64,000 nt of DNA from Christensenella sp. UBA7862 (lineage in GTDB: Bacteria > Bacillota > Clostridia > Christensenellales > UBA1242): the NCBI GenBank assembly GCA_002500135.1, contig DLSM01000006.1:184-64183 (forward strand). Direction: 5' to 3'. Shown in pieces: positions 1 through 9,855 of the stretch. The notes under the pieces are model-generated. The model ran no database searches. It saw only the letters and a program-made list of their open reading frames with translations, and was not told where the DNA came from. Every line of letters begins with the position of its first letter. Positions within the stretch are counted from its first letter, which is position 1. The translations under genes were made by a program, and so were the position numbers.

Positions 1-1127
<1,127 letters not shown>

Positions 1128-1457
1128 TATTTGATCAACATCAGTAACTTTATTTCTAAAGTTTTATGATAAAATCGTTTGACAATGTTCTTGTTATATT
1201 ACTCAGCGTAATTGAATTTACATTCAAATCGGTTTGATTTAAAATTGAAAATACATATTACACACTTCCAACAGAAAAACTTACTTGCTAAAATAAATTT
1301 AGCAGATAACTTTTTGTTGAATAAATTTGCGTTTTAACTTCTAACAATATTGTTAAAAAATTAACTCGATATTTGTCTTCTCATATATTTTTAAATATGC
1401 AGTTGTGATGGTGCTATTGTCGTGCCGTAGCACGGTCGTGTTCCTTTCGGTGACGAC
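1128..1457 (-). other. Transcribed leader of the 23S rRNA gene
   Basis: This is the stretch between the predicted transcription start (about 1457) and the mature 23S 5' end. It is AT-rich except near its start, where a CGTGC-TACG-GCACG hairpin sits inside a longer TGTCGT/ACGACA pairing (about 1419-1459). Part of the leader should pair with sequence beyond the 23S 3' end to form the RNase III processing stalk; that cannot be checked here. No open reading frame, tRNA or 16S sequence was found in it. Confidence 0.6.
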
Positions 1458-1463
1458 ATGGCA

Positions 1464-1492
1464 AGAATACCATAATGAGTTTATAGTGTCAA
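1464..1492 (-). promoter_or_regulatory. Strong sigma-A-type promoter for the 23S rRNA gene
   Basis: The minus strand carries a perfect -35 box TTGACA (1492-1487), an exact 17-base spacer, and a -10 box TATTCT (1469-1464). Initiation is expected near 1457. Position and direction fit transcription straight into the 23S gene, so this gene does not depend on a promoter upstream of a 16S gene. Confidence 0.8.
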
Positions 1493-1750
1493 CAACTTTT
1501 TTAAAAAAATTGTCACTTTTTTCGTCTTTTTTGCCCAAAGTTACGAACACTCTGCCGAGTGTTTACATTTTTCGCCCATTTTTGTCCTATTTTTGGTCAA
1601 AATTCTTACAAATCACAATATGAAATTTCCTTAAAATTTACCTTATGACTTAAAAAATGTTTTAGCATTTCCCCTGTTCTGATAGAAATCTTTTCAAAGT
1701 ATCCACCTAAAACTCACCCTATCTTTCCCCTAAGACTTTCTTTTTGACAT

Positions 1751-1781
1751 AAAAAAATCCCACCCGTAAAGAATGAGATTT
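1751..1781 (-). terminator. Rho-independent terminator after the DUF202-like gene
   Basis: The minus strand has an 8-pair stem (AAATCTCA with TGGGATTT, one G-T pair), an 11-base loop and a run of T, starting a few bases after the stop codon of the membrane protein gene at 1787. Confidence 0.7.
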
Positions 1782-1786
1782 GTTGT

Positions 1787-2122
1787 TTAGTCTTCTTCCT
1801 CAAGTAAATCATGGGCCACACTGTCGGAAATGAATTTTCTATCGAGGTGTTTTTCAAGGTTCTTTGTTCGCTTTTTAGCAATAACATATTCCGCCACGCC
1901 AAAGGCAAGGAAAAAGCCACCTATACAGAACATAGTTATAACGAACCAGTCAAAGTTGTCGTAAGCGGCAATTTTGAGATAGGTGAATGCAAGCGACACA
2001 AATACGCAAGCCGTCCTAATATACGAAAGCAGCGACCTTTGGCAAGACATTGCCGTTTGTTTTATCGAAAGTTTTGTCCTTAAGATTTCAAGCGCAGTAA
2101 TATCCTTTTCCTTTTTAGCCAT
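1787..2122 (-). CDS. DUF202-like small membrane protein
   Basis: This 111-residue protein has a short charged N-terminus (MAKKEKDI), then the segment LRTKLSIKQTAMSCQRSLLSYIRT, whose halves resemble the R-T-x-L-A pattern of DUF202/YidH-family proteins. Two transmembrane helices follow (roughly residues 38-56 and 62-82), then a charged cytoplasmic tail. DUF202 members are small inner-membrane proteins of unknown function. I chose the ATG at 2122 because GGAGG lies 5-6 bases before it; an in-frame GTG at 2134 overlaps that ribosome binding site and is an unlikely start. The gene is monocistronic, with its own terminator, and lies upstream of the 23S promoter in the same direction. The family assignment rests on motif resemblance only. 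Confidence 0.7.
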   Translation of the reverse strand: MAKKEKDITALEILRTKLSIKQTAMSCQRSLLSYIRTACVFVSLAFTYLKIAAYDNFDWFVITMFCIGGFFLAFGVAEYVIAKKRTKNLEKHLDRKFISDSVAHDLLEEED

Positions 2123-2450
2123 TTGTTCCTCCACATATATAATGTTCTATACTTTTAAACTTATTATATTATATATATAGCAACTTGCCCTGTCAATTTT
2201 TTTGAAGAAAAATTTTCAGAAAATTTTACAATATCCTAGCCTCTTTTATGAAATATTATTGATTTTCTATAGAAGAACTAAGCATATTCATAAAATATTC
2301 TATTGGCACATGTAAAAAGCACTCCAAAACATAAATATTTTCTTTCAAAAAAACAAATAATAAAAAACATATAGTTATTTTCCCTATAAGTCAAGAAAAA
2401 TATAGGGAAAAATAATATTATATGTTGAAAAAGGGAGAAAATTGTAACTT
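2123..2450. other. Intergenic region between divergent genes
   Basis: This is very AT-rich DNA separating the divergent DUF202-like gene and the XRE regulator. Apart from the inverted repeat at 2375-2415, which is listed separately, I see no gene, RNA or convincing promoter in it. Confidence 0.5.
2375..2415. promoter_or_regulatory. Inverted repeat, candidate operator of the XRE regulator
   Basis: The arm TTATTTTCCCTATA (2375-2388) is repeated in inverted orientation as TATAGGGAAAAATAA (2401-2415), separated by 12 bases. It lies 35 bases before the start codon of the helix-turn-helix gene. XRE-family regulators usually bind such dyads near their own promoters, so autoregulation is inferred. 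A hairpin in the mRNA leader is the alternative. Confidence 0.55.
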
Positions 2451-2711
2451 ATGGGAAGACGCAAGGCGAGCCAAAATGAAAATTACAATGAGAATAGAGA
2501 AAATTTGTCAAGACTCGTTGGCGAAAACTTGAAACTCGCCCGGCTTGCCAAAGGCATGACTCAGCGTGAAGTGGCAACTGAACTTAATAAATATCAATCA
2601 GATTATAGCAATTATGAAACGGGGTCAATTCAACTTGATTATGAAAAGATTGTCTATCTTTGCAAACGGCTTGACATAACTCCCAACGATTTATTTGGGT
2701 TCAAATATTAA
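2451..2711 (+). CDS. XRE-family helix-turn-helix transcriptional regulator
   Basis: This 86-residue protein consists almost entirely of one HTH_3/Cro-C1-type DNA-binding domain. After a polar N-terminus (residues 1-20), the segment GENLKLARLAKGMTQREVATEL forms the first helices and turn. QSDYSNYETG is the recognition helix region, and the ending DITPNDLFGFKY is typical of the family. There is no sensor or dimerisation domain. The start is the ATG at 2451, with a GGGAG ribosome binding site about 11 bases upstream. A long inverted repeat just upstream suggests autoregulation. No partner toxin or phage gene adjoins it, so the targets are unknown. Confidence 0.88.
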   Translation: MGRRKASQNENYNENRENLSRLVGENLKLARLAKGMTQREVATELNKYQSDYSNYETGSIQLDYEKIVYLCKRLDITPNDLFGFKY

Positions 2712-2760
2712 AAAACATAAAAAATATTGGATTGAGGGGGCAAAATCTCTCAAAAGTTAT

Positions 2761-2788
2761 TTTCAAATCTAAAATTATGTGCTAAAAT
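2761..2788 (+). promoter_or_regulatory. Candidate extended -10 promoter for asnS
   Basis: An extended -10 element (TG-C-TAAAAT, 2780-2788) lies 16 bases after a weak -35 (TTTCAA, 2761-2766). It sits about 57 bases before the asnS start. I see no T-box leader structure in the short leader. Confidence 0.45.
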
Positions 2789-2844
2789 ATTTAGGACAAC
2801 ATTTTTTTGTTGTTTAATAAGGCTTAAAATTAAAAGAGGCAAAT

Positions 2845-4224
2845 ATGAAACTACTTGAAATTAAAAAATTGCACACTGAAACAAAAGAATACAGTGGCAA
2901 AGTCATTAAAGTTGGTGGCTGGGTTAGAAGCGTGAGAGATAGCAAAAACTTTGGGTTTATTGACCTAAATGACGGCACAAGTTTTAAAGGCGTACAAATT
3001 GTTATTACTCCAGAGAAAATTGAAAACTATGCAGAAGTTGCAAAACTTAATGCTGGGTCTAGCATAATTTGCACTGGAACTTTGGTCGAAACCCCAAACA
3101 ACAAGCAAGCGTTTGAAATTCAAGCGGACAGCGTAACAGTTGTTTGCAAAACAGACACAGATTATCCACTTCAAAAGAAAGGTCACTCTATGGAATTTTT
3201 GAGAGAGCAAGCCTATCTTAGACCAAGGACAAATTTGTTTAACGCAGTGTTTAGAGTTAGAAGTGAAAGTTCTTTTGCATTACATGAATTTTTCCACAAA
3301 GAAGGGTTTGTGTATGTGCATGCCCCAATTTTGACATCTTCCGACTGCGAAGGTGCGGGCGAGTTATTTAGAGTTAGCACACAAGACATTTATGCGGGCA
3401 AAAAACTTGACCCAAAAGACGAACTCTTTGGCAAAAAGGTATTCCTTTCCCCATCGTGCCAACTTGAAGGTGAAGCCTTTGCACTCTCTATGGGAAAGAT
3501 TTATACATTTGGGCCATCGTTCAGAGCGGAAAACAGCAACACTGTAAAACACGTCAACGAATTTTGGCACATTGAACCAGAAATTGCTTTTTATGAACTT
3601 TTTGACGACATGGACCTTATGGAAAAAATGATAAAATATGTTATCAATCACTTATTCACCCGTTGCCATGATGAACTTGAATTCTTTGACAAATTTGTGG
3701 AAAAAGGACTGCTTGAGAAACTGCACAATGTGGCAGACAGTGAGTTCGCAAGAGTGACTTACACAGAAGCAATAGAACTTCTTTCCAAAAACAACAAGAA
3801 CTTTGAATTCCCTGTTAAGTGGGGCGATGACATTCAAACAGAACACGAAAAATATCTTACACAAGAAATTTACGGCAGACCAGTTTTTGTTTATAACTAT
3901 CCAAAAGAAATTAAAGCATTCTATATGAAGTTAAATGATGACAACAAAACTGTAAAAGCAACGGACCTACTTGTGCCTGGAATTGGAGAACTTTGTGGAG
4001 CAAGCGAAAGAGAAGAAAGATATGATGTTTTGCTTGAAAGAATACATGAACTTGGGCTTAATGAAAAAGACTATTGGTGGTATCTCAACCTTCGCAAATT
4101 TGGCAGCGTAAAGCACAGTGGCTTCGGCATGGGCTTTGACCGATTTGTCATGTATGTCACCGGCATGCAAAACATTCGTGACGTTCTTCCATTCCCAAGA
4201 ACTCCAAAGAACTGCGAGTTTTAA
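2845..4224 (+). CDS. asnS: Asparagine--tRNA ligase
   Basis: This 459-residue cytoplasmic class IIb aminoacyl-tRNA synthetase charges tRNA-Asn with asparagine using ATP. The N-terminal OB-fold anticodon-binding domain covers about residues 10-115 (VIKVGGWVRSVRDSKNFGFI). The catalytic domain shows the AsnS-type segment YVHAPILTSSDCEGAGELF, motif 2 (FRAENSNT) and motif 3 (GFGMGFDRFVMYVTG) near the C-terminus. Length matches bacterial AsnS. The segment around FLSPSCQLEGEAFA is the usual amino-acid-binding region. The ATG start is preceded by AGAGG. The metallopeptidase gene begins 31 bases downstream with no terminator between, so the two are probably co-transcribed. Confidence 0.97.
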   Translation: MKLLEIKKLHTETKEYSGKVIKVGGWVRSVRDSKNFGFIDLNDGTSFKGVQIVITPEKIENYAEVAKLNAGSSIICTGTLVETPNNKQAFEIQADSVTVVCKTDTDYPLQKKGHSMEFLREQAYLRPRTNLFNAVFRVRSESSFALHEFFHKEGFVYVHAPILTSSDCEGAGELFRVSTQDIYAGKKLDPKDELFGKKVFLSPSCQLEGEAFALSMGKIYTFGPSFRAENSNTVKHVNEFWHIEPEIAFYELFDDMDLMEKMIKYVINHLFTRCHDELEFFDKFVEKGLLEKLHNVADSEFARVTYTEAIELLSKNNKNFEFPVKWGDDIQTEHEKYLTQEIYGRPVFVYNYPKEIKAFYMKLNDDNKTVKATDLLVPGIGELCGASEREERYDVLLERIHELGLNEKDYWWYLNLRKFGSVKHSGFGMGFDRFVMYVTGMQNIRDVLPFPRTPKNCEF

Positions 4225-4255
4225 AAGTAAATTACCTTTCTAAAGGATATAAGAT

Positions 4256-5356
4256 ATGACAGAACAAAATCTTACACCTCAAAAACCATCTGAAAACAGT
4301 TCATTTCAAGAGATTAAGCAACACTTTGTGGATAAAAATGAACAAGAATATAATCTATGGATGAGTGAAATTTCGCCCTATCTAGATTATTTAAAACCAC
4401 ATTTAAAATCATATCTTGACGCAAAATATAATGGAAATATTGAAACAAAACCTCAATTCTTTGAAACAGATGAAAAAATAATAACACAAGTTATTGATAA
4501 CTTCGCTGAAGAAACAATTACAAATGAGGACTTAAGAAAAACATATTTAAATAATTTCCATTCCAAAAACCCGAATGTTATCACAGTTTTACAAGTAAAT
4601 CTTCCAAGCGAAAACATAGACGAAAATCAATGGAAAAACACTTCTGTCGGCAATATAGGAAGAATTTTCCCAGAGGACATTGATAATAATCTGTTAAAAA
4701 ATGAAGATATTGGCAAAGTTCTTATTAAAATCCGATTGGGGACTGAACAACCAAATGGAAAAATTAAAGCATGTATTGGCGACATATCTGCATATGTTCA
4801 CGAAGTTGCACACTCTACTTCCGAAAGATATACATCAAAAGAACCAATGGGAATGAAATCAGGCAATATGCCCGAAGTTGAAGCAATATGTATGGAAAAT
4901 CTTTTTCAAAATTATTTGGAAAAGAATGCTACCGAACTGTCTAGCCAATTTTACAAAGATGGACTTATTCCAAGCGAAAACCCAAACCACATAATAAATA
5001 TGATTAAAAGTTATAGGGCTTACAGAGATAAAGGGCTTGATGAGATGATAGAAAAAATACAAACAGAAGCCTATAATTCTAAAAAACCATTTGCAAAACA
5101 AAAAATGTTCAGATATGTTGTTGCAGAAATCTATGGTTATTTGCTTGAAGATGAGTATAATAAAAATCCAGAAAAGACTATTGACCAATATGCAGAATTT
5201 CTAAAAAACAATTCAACATTGTCTATTGACGATTGCTCAAAAGTTCTCTTTGGAAACGATAATATGACAAAAGAAAAAGTATTAAATAAATTCGTGACAA
5301 CTCTTGATAATAGAACACAAAAACTCCTTCAAATGCAAGAAGAACAAAGCATGTAA
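4256..5356 (+). CDS. Predicted zinc metallopeptidase, M3-like (HEVAH motif)
   Basis: This 366-residue protein has no signal peptide or membrane segment. It carries a zincin motif H-E-V-A-H at residues 182-186, which supplies two zinc ligands and the catalytic glutamate. Downstream, acidic residues in NMPEVEA (E207 and E209) lie about 21-23 residues after the second histidine and could give the third ligand, as in gluzincins. The C-terminus (GYLLEDEYNKNPEKTIDQYAEFL and the following helices) recalls the end of M3 oligoendopeptidase F proteins. It is much shorter than a usual M3 enzyme of about 600 residues and lacks most of the N-terminal lobe. A cytoplasmic peptidase is inferred; substrate unknown. 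The ribosome binding site AAAGGAT precedes the ATG. A bidirectional terminator follows. Confidence 0.55.
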   Translation: MTEQNLTPQKPSENSSFQEIKQHFVDKNEQEYNLWMSEISPYLDYLKPHLKSYLDAKYNGNIETKPQFFETDEKIITQVIDNFAEETITNEDLRKTYLNNFHSKNPNVITVLQVNLPSENIDENQWKNTSVGNIGRIFPEDIDNNLLKNEDIGKVLIKIRLGTEQPNGKIKACIGDISAYVHEVAHSTSERYTSKEPMGMKSGNMPEVEAICMENLFQNYLEKNATELSSQFYKDGLIPSENPNHIINMIKSYRAYRDKGLDEMIEKIQTEAYNSKKPFAKQKMFRYVVAEIYGYLLEDEYNKNPEKTIDQYAEFLKNNSTLSIDDCSKVLFGNDNMTKEKVLNKFVTTLDNRTQKLLQMQEEQSM

Positions 5357-5390
5357 AGTAAACATTGAAAGTTAAGTTAAATTCATATTA

Positions 5391-5432
5391 AAAAAAAGAA
5401 CTTTATCGCTTAAGATAGAGTTCTTTTTTTTG
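5391..5432. terminator. Bidirectional Rho-independent terminator
   Basis: The stem AAGAACTTTATC / GATAGAGTTCTT with a 6-base loop is flanked by an A-run on the left and a T-run on the right. It can therefore stop transcription from both convergent genes, the metallopeptidase and the large CvpA-like gene. Confidence 0.85.
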
Positions 5433-5468
5433 TTAATCAATTTTTATCAAGAGATTTTTATTCGCCTT

Positions 5469-8400
5469 TTATGAATGTGGCACCACTGCCTCAATTTCTG
5501 TAAGTTTGGCTTGTATGTCTGTCATAAGGTCGGCATAGTAAGTGTCGCCGGTGTAGGTTTCTTGTGGGGTGTCTGTTGCATGAGAGTTGAAGGCATATTT
5601 TTCATTGTTTAGAATTTCGTCAACTCGTGCAGAGCCACCTTTTCCTTCTGGGTCAGAAGATGTTGGAAGTTTTTCTTCTGCCACTGTTTTCATTTTGTCA
5701 AAAGCAATGCTTGCGATGTCTTTTGCAATCTTTTCGTCCGCCACCCATTGCATTGAGGCGATGTCGTCAAGTTTTTGTCCAACGGACACTGCGTTCGCTT
5801 TAAATTCATCATATGTTGAAACAGTTTGCAAGTCGTCAAGTTTGTTTTTGAGAGATATAACTTCTGCGAACATCTTTTCATATTTGCCCGTTTCGGCGCC
5901 ATCCACCACTTCAAGGGCTTTTGCTTTGACCTTTGAAGCGATGTCTTTATATTCAGAGTCTGCTGCGATATATGTCTTCATTTTTTGATTGAAGAAGTAG
6001 TCAAGTACTTTTTTGATTATGACTTTGTCAAAGAGTTTGCTTCCGTCTGCTTCAGCGGCGTCAAGTTTTCCGCCAAGCCTATCAACGTCAACCGTTTGAT
6101 TATTCATTTCTGTAAGCAAGGTGTCCATATGCTTAAATTCCATTTCATAATCTACAATATTTGCTGCGTTGTTTCCTATTGTCTTGACAATGGCTTTTAA
6201 TTCGTCACCCATATCGTTGTAAGTTGCAAGCTGTTTGTCAATAACAATCTTAATAACTTCAGCAATAACATCTCTTGTCAAAATGACACTGGCTGTTTGT
6301 GGATTTGAAGTTATTTGATTAAATAATTCGCCAGCAATAATTGCGTCTGGGTCGTCAGAGGTCTTTCTTACAATCTTAATTGGATTTTGCTCTGCCAGTT
6401 CCTTAATTTGCGCCATATATCCAAATTCTCTTTCATAAGACAATATTTCAACTTTTTGCGAGCCGTCTGTTGGTTTAAGTTTGTTCTTAATAAGAGTTTT
6501 TGCAGAAGCATAGTCGTCTGGGACATTTTCGTTTACATAATACACAACAATATCACTCAAAATGCTTGGCACAAGGACAGAATTTTCTTTTATTCCGTCA
6601 ATAGTTTTGCCAATTTGGACAAGAGGTTTTGAAGTGTCTTTTGCAACGTCAACAAGTTTTGCCATGTTCACAAACTCTGTTTCATATGACACAATTTGTT
6701 CCATATTTGCACAAAGTCCTGCATATTCGGTGTTCCCAACAACAATGTTTTTCAAGCCGTCTTCAAGGTCTTTTGAAGTGTCTTTTACATAGTATTTCAA
6801 GAATTTTTGCAACACTTCATTTGTTAAAAGTTTGCTTTCGGTTGTTGTTTCAGATTCAAGATTGTCTGTTTTCTTGCCACTTAAAAGGTCAAACTGCCTG
6901 CCTATTGCACCAAATTTCACTTGCTCAGCGGTGAGTTCTGGGGTGGCAGCCCAAGAAGACTTGTTTACTGTGTCCATAAGGTTTGTAAGGTTCAAAATTT
7001 CTTTTTCATATGAAGTTACATTTGAAACGTTATTTTTTATTGCGTTTATGAGTTCAAGTTTTTCATCATCGCCACCCACGAAGTCTGTTGCTTCTCTGTC
7101 GATATAATAGCAGACAACTGCTCTAACTTCCACTGGGGTAAATATTTCACTGCCCGAGATGTCGTCAAGAAGTTCTCCCATTTTCACAAGGTCGCTCGTT
7201 CCAAAGTCTGCAACAAACAATGTTTTAAGTTTGCCGAGTTCTGCTTCCCAACTTGTGACATTGCTTTCGCCGTCAAGATAAATGTTGTTAAGCACGCTTT
7301 CTTTGACTGTAAGTCTTGTAGCGCTGTTCACTTCAACTGCCATGATTTTGTCAATTTCAGTTTCCGCTTCGCCTTCTTTTGCCAAAAGATTTTTCTCCAA
7401 GAAGTTGTTTATCAAGGCACGAAGGACTTTATTTTCAACAAAGAGATGTGTATTTTTCTCGCCGTCAGCAGTTTTCATCGCTTCGTCAATGGCAAGACCT
7501 AAGTTCTCAAAAGACTTGTTTTCTGGGTCGGAAAGGGCTGTTTTGTCAAAGTTTGACAATGTTCCCATTGCTTTTCTTAAAACTCTTAATGAATATTTAA
7601 ACTCATTCCCCCAGTTTTTGATTTCGCTTCTTCCGTTTGTCTTTTCGCCCGCCCAAATTTGCCCTAAGATATAGTCTTTAAGCGTCACATCTTGTTGTGT
7701 CTCGTCAACGAGTTTTGTATCAACAACAAGGTTAAGGTAATCTTTGGTTGTTGTGTCAGTTAAGTCGTCAATCAAGTTTTTAAGCGTTTCTTTAATATTA
7801 TAATTTGTGATAAGCACAGATTTTCCAGCGATTGCTTTTTGAATAGCGTTTCCAATGCGTTCTGCTGGGTCGTTTTCTTTTTCAACATAGTCTGCACTTA
7901 AAATCTTGTCAAATGCAAAGTCTGTTTCTTCATTTTTAATTTGCATAACGGTGTTTATAACTGGAGCGACTGAACGAAGTTCTGCTTCCCAGCCACGAGT
8001 GACTGTTATGTCATAAAGTGAATTTAAGATTGCAGAATATTTGCTCTCCTCGTTCTCTGTTCCGCCCAACATTTCGTTTGCTTTTGACTTTAGATAATCA
8101 AGCAAACCGTTGTAACTGCTTTCAGATAACAGTCCGCTTCTTGCCACATCAACCACTTTGCCAAGTGAGCCATAGGCATCGCAAGCATCGTCTTCGTTTG
8201 CAAAATATCCGTCAGTTTTCTTATCTTCAAGTTTAAGATAGGTTATGAAGTTTTCCAAAATGTCTTTTAAATTTTGGCTCAAAGAGTTTTCTGTAATTTC
8301 TGCTTTTTGATAACCGCTTATTCCCGTTCCTTCAAACACTTTTTCAACAGCGGAATCAACAAGAGTTGGATATTCGCTTGAAAGGAGTGTCACTTTGAAA

Positions 8401-9725
8401 AGATTGTCAACAAATGCGGAACTGAATGTTTTTGCATTAACGTTATTTTGAACAAGAATTCTGACCATTTCGCTGGTTGAAGACGCTTCGCCTTTTATAA
8501 TCGGCACCATAAGTCCGTTGTCGTTGAACAAAGTTGCAATGTCAATAATGGCGTCAATTTGGTTCATAAACATATCAACTTTTATTGGGTTATCAAGAGT
8601 AGAATTCTTGTAGGCAGTTTTGAAGAGTTCTGCATAGTCTTGCCCATCAATTACAATCTTCAAGTCTTCGTTTTCTGCAAAGAATTTGTCCATAAAATAT
8701 GGCAAAAGGTCATCGCCCAACGTGTCAACAAGTTTGCTGCCCTTAAGTCCAAACAAAATGTCTTTTACATTGCTCAAGGCGTCTGCAACAGATTCCTTTG
8801 TGCAGTTGTCTTTGTTGTCTAGGAAGTTTGAGAGGGCTGTATATTTGTTGTAAAGATAAATTCCGTTATCCACTTCGCTTGCAAGATAAATTTTTTCGCC
8901 ACCGACATTTACAGTTGCCAGCCCGTCAAAGACAAGATTTGAGAAGAAACCTATTCCAGTGTATTTTGCCACTTTGGAAGCGATAGAATTTTCATAACTA
9001 TTAAGATATTGCTGTGTTTCTTCGTCAATGACTGTTGGAAGATATGGAACTTCTTCGCCCGCTTCATTTTGCGTTACAAGGTTGGCGTTTGCCTTTTGAT
9101 AAATTGCGTTAAGCCCCACAATTGGGCTTAGGGTTGCTACGCAGATAACAAAGCCCATAACAATACCCACAAGCATGCCACCAAATCTATTTTTGCCGCT
9201 TATTTCAAGGTCTGAAGGCATGTCGTCTTCGTCAACTGGGACCCCACGTTTTTTAAGGTTTTTAATTTTTCTTTTATATGCTTTAAGTTCTCTCTTTTTC
9301 TTGTCGAAGCATTTTGAAGCAATTATTGCCCAAATTGGATAAAGCAATATTTTAAGAACCCAGAAGCCTAGGACAAACACAAGGACGTTTAAAATCATAG
9401 TTGGGAAGTTTTCGGCAAATGTTCTTACCGCTTCGCTTTGGGATATCGCTTCGTCAAGATTGAGGCTGTTAAGAATGTTTACGCCGATGTCACTAAGTTT
9501 GCTTACTGGACCGTTTATATCAAGACCCAAGGAAGAAATGTCAATGCTATTTAGCCACGAGGAAATTACGGGCGTCAAAAACCACAGAATAACTCCCGTC
9601 ACAAGAAGCCAAACAAGCCTAAAGGCGGACTTGCTTGCTCCACGTTTTAGTCCAAACAAAATGGACATCAACATGATAATGCAAATCAATGCCAAGATTA
9701 TATATCCGATAACAGAACTGCTCAT
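5469..9725 (-). CDS. Large CvpA-like membrane protein with repeated ectodomain
   Basis: This 1418-residue protein starts with a CvpA-like module: four hydrophobic helices at about residues 6-25, 34-58, 107-138 and 181-205, with a charged loop of about 140-175 between the last two. CvpA proteins are normally only about 160-230 residues, so most of this protein is an extra region of about 1200 residues. That region is rich in Asp, Glu, Lys, Asn and Val, predicted helical, and probably outside the membrane. It contains about eight copies of a segment with the pattern [SWKD]-[YW]-E-x-[EM]-[FLI] followed by a leucine-rich helix (near residues 575, 705, 825, 905, 1011, 1095, 1192 and 1281). AGGAG precedes the ATG. 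The function is unknown; an envelope or surface role is inferred. Confidence 0.75.
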   Translation of the reverse strand: MSSSVIGYIILALICIIMLMSILFGLKRGASKSAFRLVWLLVTGVILWFLTPVISSWLNSIDISSLGLDINGPVSKLSDIGVNILNSLNLDEAISQSEAVRTFAENFPTMILNVLVFVLGFWVLKILLYPIWAIIASKCFDKKKRELKAYKRKIKNLKKRGVPVDEDDMPSDLEISGKNRFGGMLVGIVMGFVICVATLSPIVGLNAIYQKANANLVTQNEAGEEVPYLPTVIDEETQQYLNSYENSIASKVAKYTGIGFFSNLVFDGLATVNVGGEKIYLASEVDNGIYLYNKYTALSNFLDNKDNCTKESVADALSNVKDILFGLKGSKLVDTLGDDLLPYFMDKFFAENEDLKIVIDGQDYAELFKTAYKNSTLDNPIKVDMFMNQIDAIIDIATLFNDNGLMVPIIKGEASSTSEMVRILVQNNVNAKTFSSAFVDNLFKVTLLSSEYPTLVDSAVEKVFEGTGISGYQKAEITENSLSQNLKDILENFITYLKLEDKKTDGYFANEDDACDAYGSLGKVVDVARSGLLSESSYNGLLDYLKSKANEMLGGTENEESKYSAILNSLYDITVTRGWEAELRSVAPVINTVMQIKNEETDFAFDKILSADYVEKENDPAERIGNAIQKAIAGKSVLITNYNIKETLKNLIDDLTDTTTKDYLNLVVDTKLVDETQQDVTLKDYILGQIWAGEKTNGRSEIKNWGNEFKYSLRVLRKAMGTLSNFDKTALSDPENKSFENLGLAIDEAMKTADGEKNTHLFVENKVLRALINNFLEKNLLAKEGEAETEIDKIMAVEVNSATRLTVKESVLNNIYLDGESNVTSWEAELGKLKTLFVADFGTSDLVKMGELLDDISGSEIFTPVEVRAVVCYYIDREATDFVGGDDEKLELINAIKNNVSNVTSYEKEILNLTNLMDTVNKSSWAATPELTAEQVKFGAIGRQFDLLSGKKTDNLESETTTESKLLTNEVLQKFLKYYVKDTSKDLEDGLKNIVVGNTEYAGLCANMEQIVSYETEFVNMAKLVDVAKDTSKPLVQIGKTIDGIKENSVLVPSILSDIVVYYVNENVPDDYASAKTLIKNKLKPTDGSQKVEILSYEREFGYMAQIKELAEQNPIKIVRKTSDDPDAIIAGELFNQITSNPQTASVILTRDVIAEVIKIVIDKQLATYNDMGDELKAIVKTIGNNAANIVDYEMEFKHMDTLLTEMNNQTVDVDRLGGKLDAAEADGSKLFDKVIIKKVLDYFFNQKMKTYIAADSEYKDIASKVKAKALEVVDGAETGKYEKMFAEVISLKNKLDDLQTVSTYDEFKANAVSVGQKLDDIASMQWVADEKIAKDIASIAFDKMKTVAEEKLPTSSDPEGKGGSARVDEILNNEKYAFNSHATDTPQETYTGDTYYADLMTDIQAKLTEIEAVVPHS

Positions 9726-9855
9726 AGTTAACTCCTATATAATTATTTTTAAATTATACAACAATAATATACGACAAAATGTAAAAAGTTCAAAATGATT
9801 TTGTTTTGTTTGCGACAATTTTTGCCAACTTTTCATAAAAGAATAAGAGGTTTAT

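Noticed and set aside
1128..1500. Possible 16S end, tRNA or 5S gene in the 23S leader
   Set aside because: No 16S 3'-end sequence, tRNA cloverleaf or 5S consensus could be found in this AT-rich 330-base stretch.
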